Shown here piece by piece: positions 23,518 to 30,719 of a stretch of 37,686 bases of DNA. A program made the translations under genes and the position numbers. This stretch comes from Pseudomonadota bacterium (lineage in GTDB: Bacteria; Pseudomonadota; Gammaproteobacteria; Burkholderiales; Burkholderiaceae_B): positions 1-37,686 of the forward strand of contig JAEWHK010000016.1 of assembly GCA_023387815.1 (NCBI GenBank), read 5' to 3'. The notes under the pieces were generated by a model. It did no database searches, was not told the DNA's origin, and was given only the letters and a program-made list of their open reading frames with translations. Position 1 is the first letter of the stretch. Each line of letters starts with the position of its first letter.

Positions 23518-24072
23518 TCAGGGGTATAAATCCTGCAAACTGGCAAAGACCGGGTGGGTCAGATCCCTTTCTGCCAGGATTCGATCCTCTCGCGGAATCT
23601 GCCAGTCGATGCTGAGCTGCGGATCGTCGTAGGCCAGACCGCGCTCATGCAAGGGCGCATAATGGGTGTCAACCTTGTAAGAGAAGACGGCCTGTTCGCT
23701 GAGCACGGCGAAACCGTGAGCGAAGCCGGCGGGAATGAACAGCATCTGCTTGCCGACTCCGTCCAGCTCGATCTGCAGCGATTGTCCGAAGGTGTCACTG
23801 CTTTTTCTCAGATCAACCACCACGTCCAGAACTCTGCCCGATACCACGCGCACCAGCTTGTTCTGGGCATACGGATCCATCTGATAATGCAGACCCCGGA
23901 TCACGCCATAGGACGACAGTGATTCGTTATCCTGCACGAAGCGTATCGAACGACCCAGTGCATCATCCAGCCATTGCTGCCTGTAGGTTTCCACGAAATA
24001 GCCGCGCGCATCGCTGTATACATCAGGCGTAAGGAGCAGGACATCGGGAATGACCAGGCGTTCTGTTTTCAT
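23518..24072 (-). CDS. rfbC: dTDP-4-dehydrorhamnose 3,5-epimerase
   Basis: Third enzyme of dTDP-L-rhamnose synthesis. The 184-residue cupin protein shows GLHYQMDPYAQNKLVRV with catalytic His62, the VVDLRKSSDTFG strand, and FIPAGFAHGFAVLSE, with Tyr132 in FSYKVDTHYAP as the likely acid. Length is normal. It is divergent from rfbB (150-base gap with a small GCGGAT/ATCCGC hairpin at 24130-24151). The partners rfbA and rfbD are not in the window. Confidence 0.94.
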   Translation of the reverse strand: MKTERLVIPDVLLLTPDVYSDARGYFVETYRQQWLDDALGRSIRFVQDNESLSSYGVIRGLHYQMDPYAQNKLVRVVSGRVLDVVVDLRKSSDTFGQSLQIELDGVGKQMLFIPAGFAHGFAVLSEQAVFSYKVDTHYAPLHERGLAYDDPQLSIDWQIPREDRILAERDLTHPVFASLQDLYP

Positions 24073-24222
24073 TTGTGATCGGGAAGAAGGCAGCGCGAGG
24101 CTGAAGTTTGGAGTGATGCGAGGATTATAGCGGATGGAGGTGGTTATCCGCAGTTGTGGAATATGCCTGTCCGCAGCCTGTTATCATTGGCGAAATTTTC
24201 CCGACTTTCTGTTTCAGACACT

Positions 24223-25308
24223 ATGGCCTCCCTGCTTGTCACTGGCGGCGCCGGTTTTATCGGCGCAAACTTCGTTCAATACTGGATCAAAAACCACCCT
24301 GAAGATAAGGTGGTGGTACTGGACGCGCTGACCTACGCCGGGAATCGGCAAAGCCTGGCCGCGGTGGACAAGCACGCAGCGTTTACCTTCGTGCACGGCA
24401 ATATCTGTAATACCGATAAAGTCATCGCACTGATGCGCCAGCATCGCACCGACACGATCGTGCATTTTGCCGCAGAGAGCCATGTGGACCGCTCCATTCA
24501 GGCGCCCGATACATTCATTCAGACCAACATTGCCGGCACATACAGTCTGCTCAAGGCGGCGCGTCAGGTCTGGATCGAAGTTCCGGCGCTGAGTGGCCAG
24601 TCGCCCGTGCCGCACCGTTTTCATCATGTAAGCACGGACGAGGTATTTGGCAGCCTGAGTCCGGATGAACCGGCCTTTACCGAAACAACACACTACGCGC
24701 CCAGTTCTCCGTATTCGGCCAGCAAGGCAGCGTCTGATCATCTGATACACGCGTTCCATCAGACCTATGGACTGGCCACAACGCTCAGTCGCTGCTCGAA
24801 TAATTACGGCCCCTATCAGTATCCCGAAAAGCTTATCCCGTTGGCACTCACGCGCATTCTTCGCGACGAGCCTGTGCCCGTGTTTGGTGACGGCCAGCAG
24901 ATTCGCGACTGGCTTTATGTGATGGATCATGTGCGCGCCATTGAAGCCATTCTGCTAAAGGGTCAGCCGGGAGAAACCTGGAATGTGGGGGCGCGCAATG
25001 AAATGACAAATGTGAATCTGCTGCAGCACCTGTGTGCCGTGGTCGATCAGGCGTTTGCCACCCGTGACGAATTACGAATGCGATTTCCGAAAGCGGCATC
25101 GGCAATGGCCGGCAACTCCGCCGCGCTGCTGCAGCATGTGCAGGACCGGCCCGGCCATGATCGACGATATGCCATGGACTCAACAAAGATTGAACAGGAT
25201 CTTGGCTTTACTGCTGATACGGCTTTTGAGTCGGGACTGGCCAGCACGGTGGACTGGTTTCTGCAGAATGAGGACTGGTGGCGGCGAGCGCTAAGGCAAG
25301 CGACATAA
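24223..25308 (+). CDS. rfbB: dTDP-glucose 4,6-dehydratase
   Basis: Second step of dTDP-rhamnose synthesis: NAD-dependent dehydration of dTDP-glucose. The 361-residue short-chain-fold protein starts MASLLVTGGAGFIGANFVQY with the GxxGxxG motif and has FAAESHVDRSI, the catalytic STDEVFG, YSASKAASDH (YxxxK) and the substrate segment RCSNNYGPYQYPEK. The ATG at 24223 gives the family's normal start; the frame upstream to 24154 is rejected. It faces rfbC; rfbA and rfbD must be elsewhere. A modest hairpin (25346-25376) follows. Confidence 0.95.
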   Translation: MASLLVTGGAGFIGANFVQYWIKNHPEDKVVVLDALTYAGNRQSLAAVDKHAAFTFVHGNICNTDKVIALMRQHRTDTIVHFAAESHVDRSIQAPDTFIQTNIAGTYSLLKAARQVWIEVPALSGQSPVPHRFHHVSTDEVFGSLSPDEPAFTETTHYAPSSPYSASKAASDHLIHAFHQTYGLATTLSRCSNNYGPYQYPEKLIPLALTRILRDEPVPVFGDGQQIRDWLYVMDHVRAIEAILLKGQPGETWNVGARNEMTNVNLLQHLCAVVDQAFATRDELRMRFPKAASAMAGNSAALLQHVQDRPGHDRRYAMDSTKIEQDLGFTADTAFESGLASTVDWFLQNEDWWRRALRQAT

Positions 25309-25345
25309 AACGTATGTGACGCGAAAAATCACAGCTGTAATGGCG

Positions 25346-25376
25346 TGCGCCGACTAAAAAAATCAGTGGCGGCGCA
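25346..25376. terminator. Weak hairpin between rfbB and the DUF1501 gene
   Basis: TGCGCC / GGCGCA with an A-rich loop (seven As in 25356-25362) lies between the converging genes. No T-run follows on either strand directly; low-confidence terminator. Confidence 0.3.
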
Positions 25377-25415
25377 GTGACGTTAACCGCCAGCTGCGAA
25401 CTCTCGATTCGCGCT

Positions 25416-26603
25416 TCAGACCATGTGAATGGATGTGGCTTTGGATGACGGGAATATTTTCTGAACCTGACCGTTGTTCAGACCGTAGATCTGTTTGAAC
25501 AATCCACCCAGAACGTCACGCGAGTTGTTGAGCACCTTGTAGTCGCGCTCCTGATTCAGCGCTGCAACAGTCACATCTGTCTGCTCACCCAGAATTTTCC
25601 CACCATTGATCGCGCCACCCAGCAGCCAATGGACCGAACCATGACCGTGATCGGTACCGCCACTGCCGTTTTCGCGGAAGGTGCGACCAAATTCCGACAT
25701 GACATATACCACCGTTTTATCCCATTGCGGACCCATTTCCTCGGCAAAGGTTTTCAGGCCGCTGCCCAGGCTTTTGAACTGATTGGCCAGCATGCCTGTT
25801 GCTCCGCCCTGGCTGTAGTGCGTATCCCAGTTGCCGATGTCCAGAAAGCCCAGGCTGTATTTGTCTTTCATGAGCGTGGCCATGCGCTTGACCTGCAGAT
25901 CAAACCCTTTGGCATTGATGGCATTTCTGCTGGCCTCCTGTTTTTCTTTTTCAAATTCGGCAAGCATCATCTTATGATTGGCAATACCTTCGGCCACCGC
26001 CTCGGCCTGATGGCTTCCTTTGTACAGTTCCTCAAGCAGGTCGATCTGATTATCCTTATAAACGGATTTGCCCGACGACTTGAGCCCAATCAACGGCACT
26101 CTGGTTGGACCCTGCATAATGAGCGGATTATTGCTGGTGAAGGATACCGGTTCCGCTTTCGCACCCAGCACACCGGCCAGACGGTTCATGAAACCCGATC
26201 CACGGGAACGACTGCCATTTGCTGGCTGACCGCTTTCCATCAGGTCCTGAGTCTCGAAATGACTGCGGGACAAATCCTCGGTTCCTGCAAACGGAATAAA
26301 GGAAATCTGTTTCTGATTCCACAAGGGAATCAGGGTTTCCTCAAAGACCGGATGCATGGCCCAGTGATTATCCAGCTTCAACGCTGCCCCCTCTTCGCTG
26401 CCCGGCTGGGCAATGGCAATGCGAGGGCGCAGTTCATAATAATCATCGCTGGTATAGGGCACCAGGAAATTACAGGCGTCATAGGCACCACGCAGGAAAA
26501 TCACAAGTGTTTTAATGTCTGTGCCTTGGGCAGCAAACAGCTGGCTACTGTTGATGGCCAGCGGGAACATCATGCCCGCGGCAAGAAAATCACGTCTGTT
26601 CAT
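25416..26603 (-). CDS. DUF1501 family exported protein
   Basis: A 395-residue protein of the DUF1501 family (alkaline-phosphatase-like, sulfatase-related fold). The N-terminus MNRRDFLAAGMMFPLAINSS looks like a twin-arginine export signal. Family marks are FLRGAYDACNFLVPY, the late SEFGRTFRENGSGGTDHGHG with the histidine pair, and WLLGGAINGGKILG. Function is unknown in the family; partnership with DUF1800 proteins is established and conserved. It overlaps the DUF1800 gene by 4 bases, downstream of it, so they are translated together. Confidence 0.9.
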   Translation of the reverse strand: MNRRDFLAAGMMFPLAINSSQLFAAQGTDIKTLVIFLRGAYDACNFLVPYTSDDYYELRPRIAIAQPGSEEGAALKLDNHWAMHPVFEETLIPLWNQKQISFIPFAGTEDLSRSHFETQDLMESGQPANGSRSRGSGFMNRLAGVLGAKAEPVSFTSNNPLIMQGPTRVPLIGLKSSGKSVYKDNQIDLLEELYKGSHQAEAVAEGIANHKMMLAEFEKEKQEASRNAINAKGFDLQVKRMATLMKDKYSLGFLDIGNWDTHYSQGGATGMLANQFKSLGSGLKTFAEEMGPQWDKTVVYVMSEFGRTFRENGSGGTDHGHGSVHWLLGGAINGGKILGEQTDVTVAALNQERDYKVLNNSRDVLGGLFKQIYGLNNGQVQKIFPSSKATSIHMV

Positions 26604-28168
26604 TGTTTAAACTCCCTGTTCATCCATTCGGGTGAGGAAAAGAGCATGGCATCCCATAGCACCTGGTTCTTTTGCGACTTGTCCAAAATTTTCTGCGTAT
26701 TCGCGGTCAAATGAGGACGAATGTTTTCCTGAAAGAACGCATTGCGCAAACGCGGAATAACTGGCTTAGAGGCAGGTGAATCTTTGTCATACTGAAAGAA
26801 TCTGGGACTGCCACTACTCATAGAACGAACCACTTCAAATCGGCTAAACAACTGACTTGATCCATCCCACATATTTTTCTGCATGGGATAGCCGTCGGGT
26901 GTGATGCGCTGATACAAGCCCTGCCCAAGACGCTTCAGATAAAAGTCCAGTGGCGCATAATTCTGCAGTTGCCTATCCTCATAGGCCAGGCGCGCGGTGG
27001 ACACAACAAGCTGCATCGGCGTGCGGAATTTGGATTTAAGCGAATCATGAAACTCGCGGCTGGCAAAAAGGGTCTGCAATGTTTTGGCAATATCGCCTTC
27101 CGTTTTCAGAAACTGTTCGCTCATTGCCTTGACCAGCGCCTCTGATGGTTTGTCGCTTACAAAATACTGAGCCAGTTTTGTGCTGATATGTCGGGCGGTG
27201 GCGGGCTGGGATGCAAGCAGTGTCGCCAGCGCCTCCATCTCATCCCAGCCTGTACCCTTGATGGTTTTTCCAAGCACAGTCTTGTCGCCAAAATCGTGAT
27301 ATCGTGGGAAGAACTGTACGCCATTCTTGCGGAAAAATCCCTTACGCGCTTTCTCATTCATTTTTGGCAGTCTGGGGCTGAAATTGACGCTGATGCCGGT
27401 CAGAATACGGGCCACTTCGGTAATATCTTTTTGTGTATAGCCACTACCCACGCCCATTGTGTGCAGCTCCAGCAGTTCACGCGCGTAGTTTTCGTTGGGC
27501 TTGCCCTTTTTGTTCTTTGAAGCATCCAGATAATCCAGCATCGCAGGATGGCGCATGGTGGCGAGCAACAAGTCACGGAATTTACCCATTGCATGAGGGC
27601 GAATGACATTGTCTTCCCAGTCTCCGATCTGGAAACGAATATTCGCTTTGCCGGTGAAGACGGAAAAATGATTCTGCCAGAACCAGGCCATTTGCTCTTT
27701 GAGTTGCCATGGAGAATAAATGGCGCGAATCATATGTCGACGCTTGGCCACATCAAATACCTTGTTGCCTTCCATACGAATCTTTGTGTTGAACTGAGAA
27801 CGTTTTTTTGGATCTTTTTCTTTTTTCACAAACGCCTGACGCCTCAGGGTTACGTCCTTCAACACTTCGTTCATATCGACCACATTGCGTGCCAGATTGG
27901 CTTCAGTCGCTTCATCCAGCACATCCTTCTCTGGCGGATGCAACTGTTCTTCCAGAAATTTGTCACGACCCAGTTTTTCATATTCTGCGGCAGTCTGTTT
28001 GTTCACCCCATAGGTGACACGACTAAGCCACGCCAGGTCTTCAGCAGACAGGGCAGCCTGTGCCAGACCGGGACAGGATAACAGCAGCGCGAAAGCCAGC
28101 AGCACAGGGGCAGACTGTGCACGCCCCTTCCGGGCTCGTGCAAATATTGCACCCCTGATATCCGTCAT
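26600..28168 (-). CDS. DUF1800 family exported protein
   Basis: About 522 residues from the ATG at 28168, which gives a Sec-type signal (SAPVLLAFALLLSCPGLAQA) and a GAAGG-like ribosome site. Several in-frame starts lie upstream (up to 28306), so the exact N-terminus is uncertain. Family features: LSAEDLAWLSRVTYGVN, ERMAWFWQNHFSVF-type segment (here LKEQMAWFWQNHFSVFTGK), YARELLELHTMGVGSGYTQ with DITEVARILTG, and HDFGDKTVLGKTI. DUF1800 and DUF1501 pairs are widespread, and their role is not known; some have been linked to surface or storage matters, which I cannot judge here. Stop and DUF1501 start overlap (ATGA). Confidence 0.88.
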   Translation of the reverse strand: MTDIRGAIFARARKGRAQSAPVLLAFALLLSCPGLAQAALSAEDLAWLSRVTYGVNKQTAAEYEKLGRDKFLEEQLHPPEKDVLDEATEANLARNVVDMNEVLKDVTLRRQAFVKKEKDPKKRSQFNTKIRMEGNKVFDVAKRRHMIRAIYSPWQLKEQMAWFWQNHFSVFTGKANIRFQIGDWEDNVIRPHAMGKFRDLLLATMRHPAMLDYLDASKNKKGKPNENYARELLELHTMGVGSGYTQKDITEVARILTGISVNFSPRLPKMNEKARKGFFRKNGVQFFPRYHDFGDKTVLGKTIKGTGWDEMEALATLLASQPATARHISTKLAQYFVSDKPSEALVKAMSEQFLKTEGDIAKTLQTLFASREFHDSLKSKFRTPMQLVVSTARLAYEDRQLQNYAPLDFYLKRLGQGLYQRITPDGYPMQKNMWDGSSQLFSRFEVVRSMSSGSPRFFQYDKDSPASKPVIPRLRNAFFQENIRPHLTANTQKILDKSQKNQVLWDAMLFSSPEWMNREFKQ

Positions 28169-28548
28169 GGTCTTGCCTTCGTCGGTCATGATGTTGCCTG
28201 TGTTCATCACAGTTGTCATTCGATCACTTGTGGTGTTTGCACTTGTCATTCGAGTCTTCTTCAATTGCCTGTTGCATATGAATATGAGATTTCGGCATTG
28301 CAGCATTTAACGAATTTTAGTGTAGCCCTCACCTTCATTTCGATTGCAATTTGAAAGCGGTTGAAACCGGCAGTTTGTGACTGAGATTATCGGGCAAGGT
28401 TGCTTGCGCATCGGGAACCAATGACAGACGCCCTGAAAGTCACGTATTTGCGCCGCTACCCGTGGGCATGCCTACCAACTATCTGTCCCATTTTCCCGGA
28501 TTTGTATTACTATATCGGGAATGCTTTTTCATAGTCAGGGGAAGAAAG
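28169..28548. other. Intergenic region between the DUF1800 gene and the SinR-like gene
   Basis: 380 bases between divergent genes. The first 140 may encode an upstream start of the DUF1800 protein. The rest holds both promoters, an AT-rich leader, and a TTCCCG/CGGGAA dyad at 28493-28521. No other gene seen. Confidence 0.5.
28493..28521. promoter_or_regulatory. Dyad ahead of the SinR-like gene
   Basis: TTCCCG and CGGGAA stand 17 bases apart around an AT-rich core (GATTTGTATTACTATAT), 27 bases before the start codon. The spacing suits an operator overlapping the promoter, or a 5'-UTR hairpin. Confidence 0.3.
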
Positions 28549-28815
28549 ATGAAAGTGATGATCACCTACGACCGTCGTTTGCTGGGTACCCGATTCACCA
28601 AGTTAAAGCAGCTGATTGACGAACACTTTCCCAGCCGCTGGCACTGCTATGATTCAAGCTATATCGTGTCAACCAATCTGGGCGTCACGCAGGTACGCGA
28701 ACTCTTGCTTCCTGCCCTTGATACCAACGACAGTCTCCTGGTGATCGAACTGGGAAAAAAATGGGCCGGCATCGGACTATCGGAAAAAAACCGCAGCTGG
28801 CTTGATCTGGACTAA
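28549..28815 (+). CDS. Small SinR-like protein with Cas2/VapD-type ferredoxin fold
   Basis: An 88-residue protein from an ATG with a strong AGGGGAAG ribosome site (28537-28544); the frame upstream to 28462 is rejected. MKVMITYDRRLLGTRF, then HCYDSSYIVSTNLGVTQVRE, LLVIELGKKWAG and a final W match the pattern of proteins annotated SinR, which share the beta-alpha-beta-beta ferredoxin-like fold of Cas2 and VapD: first strand ending in D, an S-x-Y-I-V strand, and a LLVI strand. No CRISPR array or cas1 is nearby, so it is not a CRISPR protein here. Some VapD relatives are ribonucleases; activity here is unknown. Confidence 0.7.
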   Translation: MKVMITYDRRLLGTRFTKLKQLIDEHFPSRWHCYDSSYIVSTNLGVTQVRELLLPALDTNDSLLVIELGKKWAGIGLSEKNRSWLDLD

Positions 28816-28931
28816 ATCCTTAGACACTCTGATCCCTAAATTTGACCTTGATATCGCGCCGTGCTGATGTCTGGGTTATCTCGTCGTCTGGATAATCTCG
28901 CGTCCAGACAGGCCTCTTATTTGAACTGACC

Positions 28932-29822
28932 TCACATCTGAATCATCGCTATTTCATTTGTAATCCATTTGTGCAACGCTTCCAACTGCGCGCGTCTGGC
29001 TGTGTTTTCCGGATAAACAAAATAAAAGGAACGACCTGCCAGAGGCATGTCTACAGGGACCTCCAGTAAACCGGCTTTTAACTCCCGATCAAGCAGAAAC
29101 CGGCTCAGCAGGCCGACACCCTGCCCTGCCAGCACCGCCTGGATAAGGTGAGTATCATCATTGAAAATGGTTTGTGCCGACGAAGGTGGCAGCACGAGCT
29201 CATGCGTGGCAGCCCAGCGTTGCCAGGTAGGCGCCAGCTGGGTGTCATAACGCCATTCCACATGCAATAGTGGCGCCCGCAACATCCGATCCAGCCCTCG
29301 GATATTGCAGCGAGGACTGCACATGGGTACGAACGATTCCGTATATAAATGCCGGCTCACACAACCCGGATAGACACCTGTACCGTAACGAATGGCCACG
29401 TGCATGCCCTGCGCTGACAACTCTACAGGTGTATCACCCGCGTGAAAGCGCAGTGTCAGTTCGGGCATATCTTCTTTGAGCGCCTGCAGTCTGGGAACCA
29501 GAAACTGACCGATAAACGAAGGGGTTGAGGTCAGGTTCAGACAATCATCGTCCGGCTGATGGGCAAGCTTGCCGAACACCCCTTCTATGGCATCGAAACT
29601 TTGACTGAGGACTGGCAAAAGCGTCATTGCCGCTGGCGTCAACCGCACCCTGCGGGTTTCGCGAACAAAGAGCGGCTGGCCGATAAGCGTCTCCAGCTTG
29701 CGTATCTGATGACTGATGGCCGTGGGCGACACAAACAGTTCTTCGGCCGCCTTTTTCAGGCTGGCGTGCCGCGCCGCTGCCTCGAAGGCACGTAGTGCGG
29801 CCAGTGGTGGCATCTTGCGCAT
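28932..29822 (-). CDS. LysR-family regulator (GcvA-like)
   Basis: A 296-residue LysR-type regulator. The winged helix-turn-helix is at about 5-65: LAALRAFEAAARHASLKKAA, then LFVSPTAISHQIRKLE and GQPLFVRETRRVRLT. The effector-binding domain follows, with the GcvA-like SFIGQFLVPRL and the late IQAVLAGQGVGLLSRFL. It starts MRKM at 29822 with no clear Shine-Dalgarno. It is divergent from the azoreductase-type gene with 127 bases between, the classic LysR arrangement, so it probably controls that gene and itself. Effector unknown. Confidence 0.9.
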   Translation of the reverse strand: MRKMPPLAALRAFEAAARHASLKKAAEELFVSPTAISHQIRKLETLIGQPLFVRETRRVRLTPAAMTLLPVLSQSFDAIEGVFGKLAHQPDDDCLNLTSTPSFIGQFLVPRLQALKEDMPELTLRFHAGDTPVELSAQGMHVAIRYGTGVYPGCVSRHLYTESFVPMCSPRCNIRGLDRMLRAPLLHVEWRYDTQLAPTWQRWAATHELVLPPSSAQTIFNDDTHLIQAVLAGQGVGLLSRFLLDRELKAGLLEVPVDMPLAGRSFYFVYPENTARRAQLEALHKWITNEIAMIQM

Positions 29823-29845
29823 GATAGATGGTGATTTGTTTTATG

Positions 29846-29921
29846 GATAAGTTTTATTCATGATTATCACGAAAAATATGACATTGTCCACCCGTTTTAT
29901 ATGGCCCTAGAATGAACGGGT
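29846..29921. promoter_or_regulatory. Divergent control region of the LysR and azoreductase genes
   Basis: GATAA-N13-TTATC (29846-29868), containing an ATAAGTTTTATTCAT (T-N11-A-like) box, is a candidate LysR site. A plus-strand promoter TTGTCC (29884-29889), 18 bases, TAGAAT (29908-29913) follows, and ACCCGTT / AACGGGT (29890-29896 with 29915-29921) frames it. Confidence 0.45.
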
Positions 29922-29949
29922 CATCTACATAGATAAAGGGAATTGAATT

Positions 29950-30642
29950 ATGACCACCCTATTGCACATCGACACGAGCGCGCGCCGGCGAGGATCTCAC
30001 GAGGCCCGGCACGGTTCGCATACCCGACGCCTCAGCCAGCTGTTTGTTGACCAGTGGCGACAGCATGAGCCGGAAACCGAGGTTTTGTATCGAGATATCG
30101 GCAGCGAGCCTCCAGGCTTTGTGACCGAAGAATGGATACACGCTGCATTTACGCCGGAAAGCGCCCGGGAACCCTGGATGATCCAGACTCTGCGTGAGAG
30201 CGACCGCCTGATAGACGAATTGATCCGCGCTGACCTGATCGTAATGGGTGTACCCATGTACAACTTTGGGCTTTCGGCCCAGTGCAAGGCCTATATCGAC
30301 AATATCGTGCGCGTGGGGCGAACATTCGGTTTTGATCGCGCCCGCGGAAAGGTTCCCTATTGGCCCATGCTAAGCGACATGAACAAGACACTGGTCTGGC
30401 TGACGTCCAGTGGAGATAGCGGGTATGCCAGGAGTCAGGCACTGTCACACATGAATCATGTGGAACCTGCGTTGCTGACGGCCATGGACTATATCGGGAT
30501 CACCCGACATATGGGAACCCGTGTTGAATATGATGAGTTTGGCGGCGAGCAACTGGCCGCCTCTCTGGAAAAGGCCGAAGCCAATGTGCGGCGGATGGTT
30601 GCGTCATTGACGCAGTCACAACGAGAAACGATGGACCTATAA
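29950..30642 (+). CDS. azoR: FMN-dependent NADH-azoreductase-like NAD(P)H oxidoreductase
   Basis: A 230-residue flavodoxin-fold quinone/azo reductase. Visible are the phosphate-binding start TLLHIDTSARRR-type loop with SHTRRLSQLFVDQW, the FMN-site loop VMGVPMYNFGLSAQCKAYID, VRVGRTFGF, and the TSSGDSGY loop. It would reduce quinones or azo compounds with NAD(P)H in the cytoplasm. The ATG has AAAGGGA at good distance. It is divergent from, and probably controlled by, the LysR gene. A 7-bp hairpin (30666-30697) follows the stop before dsbD. Confidence 0.85.
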   Translation: MTTLLHIDTSARRRGSHEARHGSHTRRLSQLFVDQWRQHEPETEVLYRDIGSEPPGFVTEEWIHAAFTPESAREPWMIQTLRESDRLIDELIRADLIVMGVPMYNFGLSAQCKAYIDNIVRVGRTFGFDRARGKVPYWPMLSDMNKTLVWLTSSGDSGYARSQALSHMNHVEPALLTAMDYIGITRHMGTRVEYDEFGGEQLAASLEKAEANVRRMVASLTQSQRETMDL

Positions 30643-30665
30643 CGCGCGCATGAAAAACGGTTCAC

Positions 30666-30697
30666 TCGCAGGCGTATGACGAAGAGAAAACCTGCGA
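30666..30697. terminator. Hairpin between azoR and dsbD
   Basis: TCGCAGG / CCTGCGA with an 18-base loop lies between the converging genes. No clear T-run; low-confidence terminator. Confidence 0.3.
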
Positions 30698-30719
30698 ACG
30701 AACGGCGCTATACGTGCGT

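Noticed and set aside
28549..28815. CRISPR-associated Cas2
   Set aside because: Fold resemblance only; no cas1, array or other cas gene in the window.
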